Positions 55,540 to 64,000 of a stretch of DNA of 64,000 bases are shown here, one piece after another. Under the pieces are notes generated by a model. The model was not told where the DNA came from. It worked only from the letters and a program-made list of their open reading frames with translations, and did not search any database. The translations under genes were made by a program, and so were the position numbers. Origin of the DNA: Siphonodentalium dalli (Eukaryota; Mollusca; Scaphopoda; Gadilida; Siphonodentaliidae); NCBI GenBank assembly GCA_032622095.1, contig CP136063.1:23748987-23812986 (forward strand), read 5' to 3'. Within the stretch, counting starts at the first letter, position 1; the number at the start of each line of letters is the position of its first letter.

Positions 55540-57420
55540 CATGGTACGATCTGGTACGGCTGTTGCAGTGAAAAAATTTAAAAGCCAGCATTTATCTCAG
55601 AGGGGCGATACCCTGTTACGGTCATGGTACGGGCTGGTACGGTCTGTGACAGTCATTTTGGATTCATTTCGAACTAAGTTTTTATTTTTGCAAATATTCT
55701 CGTAACAGTTGATTCACTTGGTACGGTCTGGTACGGTTGTTACAGTAAAAAAATTCAAAGCCAGCATTTATCTCAGAGGGGCGATACCCTGTTACGGTCA
55801 TGGTACGGGCTGGTACGGTCTGTGACAGTCATTTTGGATTCATTTCGAACTAAGTTTTTATTTTTGCAAATATTCTCGTAACAGTTGATTCACTTGGTAC
55901 GGACTGGTACGGCCGTTATAATAAAACTTTTCAAAGCCAGCATTTATCTCAGAGGGGCGATACCCTGTTACGGTCATGGTACGGGCTGGTACGGTTCGTG
56001 ACAGTCATTTGGATTCATTTCGAACTAAGTTTTTATTTTTGCAAATATTCTCGTAACAGTTGATTCACTTGGTACGGTCTGGTACGGTCGTTACAGTAAA
56101 AAAATTCAAAGCCAGCATTTATCTCAGAGGGGCGATACCCTGTTACGGTCATGGTACGGGCTGGTACGGTGCGTGACAGTCATTTTGGATTCATTTCGAA
56201 CTAAGTTTTTATTTTTGCAAATATTCTCGTAACAGTTGATTCACTTGGTACGGTCTGGTATGGTCGTTACCGTAAAAAATTTCAAAGCCAGCATTTATCT
56301 CAGAGGGGCGATACCCTGTTACGGTCATGGTACGGTGCGTGACAGTCATTTTGGATTCATTTCGAACTAAGTTTTTATTTTTGCAAATATTCTCGTAACA
56401 GTTGATTCACTTGGTACTGTCTGGTACGGTCGTTACAGTAAACAATTTAAAAGCCAGCATTTATCTCAGTGGGGCGATACCCTGTTACGGTCATGGTACG
56501 GGCTGGTACGGTGCGTGACGGTCATTTTGGATTCATTTCGAACTAAGTTTTTATTTTTGTAAATATTCTCGTAACAGTTGATTCACTTGGTACGGTCTGG
56601 TATGGTCGTTACCGTAAAAAATTTCAAAGCGAGCATTTATCTCAGAGGGGCGATACCCTGTTACGGTCATGGTACGGTGCGTGACAGTCATTTTTGATTC
56701 ATTTCGAACTAAGTTTTTATTTTTGCAAATATTCTCGTAACAGTTGATTCACTTGGTACGGTCTGGTACGGTCGTTACAGTAAAAAATTTCAAAGCCAGC
56801 ATTTATCTCAGAGGGGCGATACCCTGTTACGTTCATGGTACGGGCTGGTACGGTGCGTGACAGTCATTTTGGATTCATTTCGAACTAAGTTTTTATTTTT
56901 GCAAATATTCTCGTAACAGTTGATTCACTTGGTACGGTCTGGTACGGTCGTTACAGTTCAAAATTTCAAAGCCAGCATTTATTTCAGAGGGGCGATACCC
57001 TTTTTCGGTCATGGTACGGGCTGGTACGGTGCGTGACAATCATTTTGGATTCATTTCGAACTAACTTTTTATTTTTGCAAATATTTTCGTAACAGTTGAT
57101 TCACTTTGTACGGTCTGGTACGGCCGTTACAGTAAAAATTTTCAAAGCTGTCATTTATCTCAGAGGGGTGATACCCTGTTACGGTCATGGTACGGGCTGG
57201 TACGGTCTTTTAGTCAATTTGAATTCATTTCGAACAAAAATTTTATTTTTACAAATGTTCTCTTAACAGTTGATTCACTTGGTACGGTCTGGTACGGCTG
57301 TTACGGTGAATTTTTCAAAGCCAGCATTTATCTCAGGGGGGTAATACATTGTAACAGTCATGGTACGGGCTGGTACGGTGCGTTACAATAATTTTGGATT
57401 CATTTTGAAACTTAATCTGT
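55540..57420 (+). repeat. Satellite array, ~176-bp unit, 11 units
   Basis: GCCAGCATTTATCTCAG recurs at 55583, 55760, 55936, 56111, 56287, 56453, 56629, 56795, 56971, 57147 and 57320, with slight changes. Spacing is 173-177 bp except for two units of 166 bp, which lack a 10-bp GGCTGGTACG segment. Each unit is rich in GGTACGG. Units at the left and centre are very similar; the last two are diverged. Confidence 0.97.
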
Positions 57421-59346
57421 CGGAGGGCAATTAATTATGAGTGACACACCCAAATTCTTTGAGCCACTTTCTTTAGCCGCTAGCCCATATTTTTAGCCAC
57501 TTTTGTTTTTCTTTCTCAATTTGTAAAATTTGCTCACGGCAACATGGACACTGGTGCATGCTGGAATAAAACTGAATTCCACAAGATGTGGCAAATTACA
57601 AGTAAAATTTCATAAATTCTACCAATCAATTGCTGTCAGTAATTTTAAATTGAGGAATGTAATTTGCCTGCATATGTGAGGGCCACCCCAGTCATGAATC
57701 ATATCATAAGCAACCGAAATTAAGAGACGAAGACAAAGGAAACTTGTCCAAATTATAAAATTGGTTGCATATAAGAATGACTTTTTAAGATAAACATCAA
57801 TGATTATGTCTTTTATGAGCTTTTGGAAATTAAACTTTAATTCAAACTTATCCAGTAGGAATACTTCAGTCATCCAAGTCATTCTTCCAAAGCAGTGTAT
57901 GTTCAGCACACTGACCACAGACATTTAAGTCATCATAGCCATTCTTCAACATCAGTGTCTATTCCTGTCTTCTGTGCACACCTCACCATTGGAACAATTG
58001 CAATGAGTTATTACTAAATATATAGTTTATCACACATCTGCTCATATTGAACATTCCCAAGAATGACAGCTCAATATATCTGAATTTAAATCTGCCATGT
58101 AGTAGTATTTTAAAGATCCACAGCTCCTCTACACTGGCATCTGATGAATATACTGGTGCTTGACTGCATAGCATCATTATAGTTTATACTACTAAAGTCC
58201 CACATGCTGTGTCACACTTGTATATCGTGGAACAATATATATGTACGAAATTTGACGAATAACATATTGTATCTGCACAGATAACACACATGCTTCCTCT
58301 GTATGCTGTTCACGTTCTGGTACTAAAGTTTGAAATGCCAGTGATCATACTCTGAAAAGAAATTCATAAAATACTGTTTTTAAGAAAAGTCAATTTTAAA
58401 GACATATATTGCAGACTTATTCAATGAATATTAAGAGCATTGTTTGGTCATGGTACGATACACCCATGGTAATTCCAACAGAGGGTCTTTAACTGTTGAT
58501 TTGATGCACTGAACCCAAACTAAAAACTTGACCTGTATTTTGTACAACTAAACACATACATTCCAAATTTCATTCCATTCAGTTGAGAATATCTAAAGTT
58601 ATTATGCGGAATCCAAAAGTGAACTAATGGACAGACACACGGCATAATACATAATAACATAATACATTCGTTATTTTTTAAACGGGCATAAATGGGTGTA
58701 TATAAAATATCAGTTAATATCCAAACACTATACCCACTGGATCGAATTATGTGGCAAAAACCTGAGATTACGACTAAAATTCTAACCATATCTACTATAC
58801 CACTTCAGAGAACACAATAGATGAACTATGCACAAATGTGCATGTTATACATTGGAATTGACATTGTTTATTATTTGTTTGGATTGTTTTCTATTCATAG
58901 GGAATATACACATAATTTCAACAAACATACAACATATGGCTGTTTGATAAAGATGCACAATCTGATTTGATTGTCTCCAGATCATCCAGTTACAACATGA
59001 ACAACAACGGAAATTTACACCAAAAGCCATTTTAGTCATCCAAATTACAATGTAGTTCTTTACCAACAAATACTCATAACAGCAGGGGGCAGTCAGAAAT
59101 TTTTGTGACACATATGATACTTTTTTTTTTACCATTGAGCACACACCCCTAGACCCAATTTGTTTTCCATTTTTAATTATTAGCATGTTTTTCCCGACAA
59201 TTTTTTACACCCGCCCACCGCCCCAAAACAGCGAAATAATGCTTTTTCAGAAGAATATTATAATTTTTTACCACTTATAATATATTGACTGTTTCCTATC
59301 AACTGGTAGCTATTGTTGGTTTAAGTAATTACCTCAGTTTGACATG
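57421..59346. other. No gene recognised
   Basis: AT-rich. Minus-strand open frames at 57619-57924, 58520-58789 and 58845-59186 have no recognisable domain and contain long hydrophobic or simple stretches. Confidence 0.4.
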
Positions 59347-59735
59347 TAGCCTGGTCGATAACAGGTTTGACCCAGAACAAATTTGGACTAAGTTGGTTTT
59401 TATAATTTTCCACAAATTATAAATTTCATTTGATTTTGTCCATTTTGGCGGCCATATTGGGACAGACATTCAACCGATATGGTTTACGACTAAGCGATGT
59501 TTGTGTGCAAGTTATTTTATTACTAATTTGGTATTAGTTGGCGCATCTACCACTGAAATTCATAATTTTTCTATACCAACTGCCATCATGGACACCATCT
59601 TGGATAACAGAAAATGCTAAAGCAGATTTTGGATATGTTTTAGAGAATATATTCCCCTTCAAAATGGAATAGAAACCAACTTAGTCCAAATTTATTCTAG
59701 CTTAACCCTAACAATTTAGTTTATCGACCAGACTA
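59347..59735. mobile_element. MITE with inverted ends
   Basis: TAGCCTGGTCGATAA and ACAAATTTGGACTAAGTTGG at the left are matched in reverse by CCAACTTAGTCCAAATTT and TTATCGACCAGACTAA at the right. The arms are about 60 bp with indels, and the interior is non-coding. Confidence 0.75.
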
Positions 59736-60303
59736 ATGGCAGTGATTGCTTATGCGATGTGTCAATGATTTTTATGTTCGGAGTGACATAGTCTGACATA
59801 TATCGCAATCTTTGAAATTAGCTACTGCAATAAGTAATGCCATGGAAACATTGGAAAGTGCCCTGACAACACGTACTAGAATCTAACGTTAATTAAATTT
59901 GCTGTTGGACATTTTCTCATAATTTCAAGAGCTGCATACCATGTGTATTTGTTAATTTTACAACAAGAAACAATCAATACTGATTGTCCAAAGGTACAAG
60001 ATTGCTTAAATTTTATCGCTGGAATTGCTTTGCATTGTGTTGTCATCTGAAATTTATTTGCAATGACCTTGCTTGACCTCTCAATATATTGTATATCTTC
60101 ATATTTAGTGGAAGAATTCAGTGGAATGTTAGCTAGGCTGAAAATTAATCGAGGTGGATAAAATTAACAGATTTTATAATTCTGAGCTTTGAGGGATGGG
60201 TATACAATATTATTTAACCCCGAAGCCAAAGAAATAGTAATTATAGGGGCGTCAAATCAGATTATGCATCTTTAAAGTGATCAGTATTTATATATACACT
60301 TAC

Positions 60304-60411
60304 AGTTGTAAATTGAATACTTCCAAGTTCCAACTTTGGTCCAGTGTACGTTCTCCAATAAATTGTCTTCCACAGCAAGACTTCTGGCTGACTGGATGGT
60401 ATGTGTCCTCT
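60304..60411 (-). CDS. Candidate internal exon (108 bp), unrecognised
   Basis: On the minus strand ATATTTTAG precedes, and GTAAGT follows, an open 108-base segment that can be read in phase 1-1 as RTHTIQSARSLAVEDNLLE followed by NVHWTKVGTWKYSIYN. Splice signals are good at both ends. No neighbouring exon or known domain was found, so this could be chance. Confidence 0.3.
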
Positions 60412-60819
60412 CTAAAATATAACATACAAGTCTTATAAAATGACATGCACTATAGTATATGATACGATATGTACATAGATTTACATCAAATTTCACATAT
60501 AGTTCTGAATATCAAACTTTTCAATGTACCCGCTGCCATGTACATGGATTTAAAAACAAAAGAAGAAAACATTATTGCAGGCATCTTCATAGTATGGTTT
60601 GATGACAGGTGAAATGCCCACCATGGTGGGGGGGGCGGTCAGTAGTCACAATCTTCATGACTTCAAGTCAATTTGAGTTTAGTGCATATTAATATTAATT
60701 TTCATTTGCACTTCATTGTAAATGATTTGTGCAAATGGTTTGTACCAGTATGGTACTTCAGCCTAACTAATTTCTATAGCTGGATGTGTGCTTAAAGTGA
60801 TGGGCGGCCTTAATTTGTT

Positions 60820-62490
60820 GTAGGTTAAAATTTGGAAATAACATTTATCATATTATAATAATTTCCTCAAGAATATACTGATAGTATAGCATAATGATGA
60901 TATGAATGCGATTATTATTCACAAAACATGCTTTGTGTCAGAGAAAATGCAGGTCGAGCTTTGTTTAGTTTCTTGCATAAAAGCGCAGTGAATTGTTTAT
61001 ACATGTAAGCAGTCACGATATTGCATCATTTCCTGATTTAGATTCGCACGCATTATACATCAGTTGTAAAATCCGTAATTTTATGCGTCTACCACTCAAA
61101 ATACTATCATAGTAATTTAATTATTTGGTATTTATTACCATATATAGATATATAGGTTAGGAGAAAATACTAACTGGATTGGAAAATATTCAACTCTTTG
61201 CAAGAACAATTATATACCGGGTATGTACATTTTTCTGTCTGATGATTTCCCAATCATGAAGTAACATGGATTAGCTGGATTTTTATTAATGAAATGACAT
61301 CGTGGGGTAGAATGGATCGATTAAAATAAAATTTGGTATGATTTGAATGCGATTGTTCCAACAATTTTATCGTCGCCTTCAACAGCGGAACTGAACATTC
61401 TCATTGGATGATCCAATAGTTCCGAGTGTGTCTATAAACAAATGGTTATGTAATATTTCTGATGTTTGTTTACACGACACAACAAAGCGTAAAAATGTGA
61501 CAATAACAATTTTACATGCAATGTACGCAATATTTACGATTGGTAAAAGAACAACATCTGTCTATTTTATACAGCTTTACTTAATGTAACCTCCAACACC
61601 AGAGTAAGGTTACCACTTCAACACTCAGTGTACCGCAGTTACACCATGATTCATGCGGTCATGGTTCACAGGCATGAAAATGAAATTTAGTGATTCTCCT
61701 TTGGAACTTAAAGGCACCTATGACCTTCGTTATAACTTATAGGTTATAATTTGGAAATAACAGTTATGAAATTATTTTACCATTAAATGAATTATGAAAA
61801 TTTCCCCAAGAATATACTAATAGTATAGAATAATTATTGAATGAATGCGTTATTATCCACGAAACGCCCTTTGTATGAACCAAGCACGTAAATAGTGAAC
61901 GATAAGCAAAACACTCCACAATGTGGCGATTGTTTAGGAGAGTGATTGATGGTGACCCATTCAACACCAAATTCTTGAGAGGTGAAGATTAGCGATTGCT
62001 ATACCGTTATGTTGCAAACAACTTGTTGGCATTTCTAACCAATGTTCAATTAGTGGGGGTCTCCTCGGGTTGAATGTTTAGCTTGTCAAATACTCTTTTT
62101 TACGTACTGTTTGTAACATGGCATTTGTGTACATAACTAACATATTAAACACAGAGTACTAACATGACAATAACATGCCGCAATTAACGCGATATTTATG
62201 ATTAGTATCAGAACAAAGTTTGTCTATTTATGTTTAAGGTGGTTTTATGTGACTATTTAACCAGCAATATCCATTGCTAATTACCGTATCTTTAACAATA
62301 GGCTCATGGATGTATAATTTTCTTAAACTTTTGGTGCTAATAGACTGCGGTATAATAACCGAATGGTACTGCACTGTACTGTCAATTACTATGATTATAG
62401 CGGTACTACTGTATCTGTTTAGGGTGGTTTTAGTGGATGTAACTAGTTTAACAGCTATACCCATCGCGAAGGCCGCCCATATCTTTAAGC
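60820..62490 (+). repeat. Diverged direct duplication
   Basis: 60820-60930 (AAATTTGGAAATAACA, AAGAATATACTGATAGTATAG, GAATGCG) recurs at about 61740-61865. 61495-61590 (GACAATAACA, GATTGGTAAAAGAACAA, GTCTATTT) recurs at about 62160-62240. The order is kept, which suggests one old segment present twice. Confidence 0.6.
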
Positions 62491-62654
62491 ATAAATATTT
62501 GAGCTTCAGCATAAGAAGACACTGTTATTTGTGCTTCAGAAGTTCAGATGTGCAATTATTCGTGCTTCAGATGAAATAAGGAACAAATTTGAAACAGGCC
62601 TCACACTGCTCCCACAGATGTGTCCATATGCACCATTCCTATACATATTCTCAA

Positions 62655-62770
62655 AATAGTAATAATTATTTGTGCGTAAGCGTAATTATTTGCGCGTAAG
62701 CGTAATTATTTGCGCTTAAGCACAATCAACTGCGCTTAAGCGAAATCAACTGTGCTTAAGCGCAATTCAT
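62655..62770 (+). repeat. 19/20-bp repeat of GCGCTTAAGC type
   Basis: Six variants of AAT(T/C)A(T/A)(T/C)TG(C/T)GC(G/T)TAAGC in tandem. The unit itself contains the palindrome GCTTAAGC. Confidence 0.85.
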
Positions 62771-64000
62771 GGTTATATGTAACTAAACACCCCTGGTGAA
62801 TAAATAGGTTTATCCATAACTTAACCTTAACTCCTATTGACATATCACCTCTTGTTTTCATTGATTTGGATGGGCAGGGAGCTAGCCCAACTTCTTTATC
62901 AAAATGGCTGACTCGCAACAGTATGACCTTCTGTTTTATTGGAGCGACTCGTGATAGCATTATATTATCTTTGGTATATATTAGTTGAGGCTACTTGCAA
63001 TTACATTACTTTCTGTATTAGTCGGGGCGACTTTGATTTTCTTCAATTTTCTAGTATACAGGCACACCAAATGAGGGAAGCAAGCCCTCGGTGACACCAC
63101 ATTCACACTATATGAGCATGGAAATACTATAGATTTGTGCAAGAGATGCTGATTTAATAAACAAGAGAGTCCATGACTGTGGAGACGCCCACCTACTGTA
63201 AAGACTGAGAAGAAAGGGACTTTGAAGACTAACACAGTCAGTACTTGTCAAAATAAGTTAAGACAAGTAGTTCTAAACGTGGACATACATGTAGCTCGGG
63301 ATTTGCTGATGAGCCGGGCTCTTCACCTTGAAATTTGAAAGTGCACACTACTGTCAAATCTCCAACCCCCTTTTAAACAAGATAATCTTAACCATTCCAT
63401 AGTCCTAAGTTAACAAAATTAATTTTGCACACCCCTCTTTAAGAAATTTTATAACTGGAATGGGTGCTTCAAGCTCTCAAACTTTTGGGAATTTCCAGCC
63501 TGACATCTCCCATAAAGTCAAAATTTGTGCCCCATTACAACAGTTTAACATGAAGTCGGCAAATATAGACTGTTGGTTTAAAAACATACTAGTTGGAAAT
63601 TAAAATCAAATTATGAGAACTATTCATATAGTGAGTCTAAGTGGGGTTTAATGATGTCTTATTTTTGGTGTGGAAATCTAATCTACAACTAATGTTGTAT
63701 CCGAAAAGAAATTTTCAAGAGGAATCTATATATTATTATAACAGTAGCATACAACATAGATACAGGTAGTGTGGGTGGGGGAGCTATAACTCTTACCTCT
63801 GCCCCTAGTTGAACAAACATGAATCCCCATGTATGAGATCTATTCATCTAGTAATTTTAAACAGTGGCTTTTAAGAGTTGAAGTTAATTGATTTTCCAAA
63901 AAATGACCCCATTGGAACAGATCTGAACATGCTGCCCAAGGACCCTGCATACCAAATATAAGCTAAATAGACTTGAAGGTTCTTGAGAAGTAATAGTTGT
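62771..64000. other. No gene recognised
   Basis: Short open frames at 62736-62960 and 62981-63235 on the minus strand have no recognisable motif. The window ends without a supported feature here. Confidence 0.4.

Noticed and set aside
1-64000. tRNA and rRNA genes
   Set aside because: Scanned by eye for typical tRNA B-box and rRNA-like sequence; nothing convincing seen, though a model-based search could not be run.

Overview
This is a eukaryotic, AT-rich, repeat-dense window that looks like an invertebrate genome. Supporting signs are spliced genes with GT-AG introns, LINE reverse transcriptase remnants, a Crypton-type tyrosine recombinase, many foldback elements, and minisatellite and satellite arrays. 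A secreted PAN/EGF/fibrinogen-domain lectin-type gene, many LINE relics and KIAA1958-like recombinase relics together suggest a marine lophotrochozoan, most plausibly a mollusc. That placement is inference; nothing in the window fixes the species.

Layout: 0.1-6.3 kb is a large inverted-repeat element. 7.0-9.6 kb is a second foldback region. 10.9-13.3 kb is a decayed plus-strand LINE. 14.9-23.6 kb is the one convincing intact gene: four minus-strand exons joined in phase, coding a 366-residue signal peptide-PAN-EGF-like-Thr/Pro linker-fibrinogen protein. Its 6.5 kb second intron holds a LINE with a 27-bp minisatellite grown inside it and an antisense, broken Crypton-like recombinase gene. 23.8-34.9 kb is non-coding, with minisatellites, hairpins and a MITE. 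35.0-35.9 kb has a LINE 3' end and an unrecognised open frame. 38.8-39.9 kb is minisatellite and microsatellite. 40.1-42.3 kb is a decayed minus-strand LINE. 42.4-47.9 kb is a cluster of a palindromic repeat family, one copy split by a hAT-like insertion. 48.0-49.7 kb is a 15-finger C2H2 zinc-finger gene broken by one frameshift and one stop. 51.6-54.7 kb is an element with 366-bp terminal inverted repeats, one of them split by a second hAT-like insertion with the same end sequence. 55.1-57.4 kb is a MITE hairpin and an 11-unit satellite of about 176 bp. 57.4-64 kb is mostly non-coding, with one MITE, a diverged duplication and one candidate exon.

The genes do not form a pathway. What the window shows best is layered insertion of mobile elements, with target duplications that can be read directly, around one surviving secreted-protein gene.
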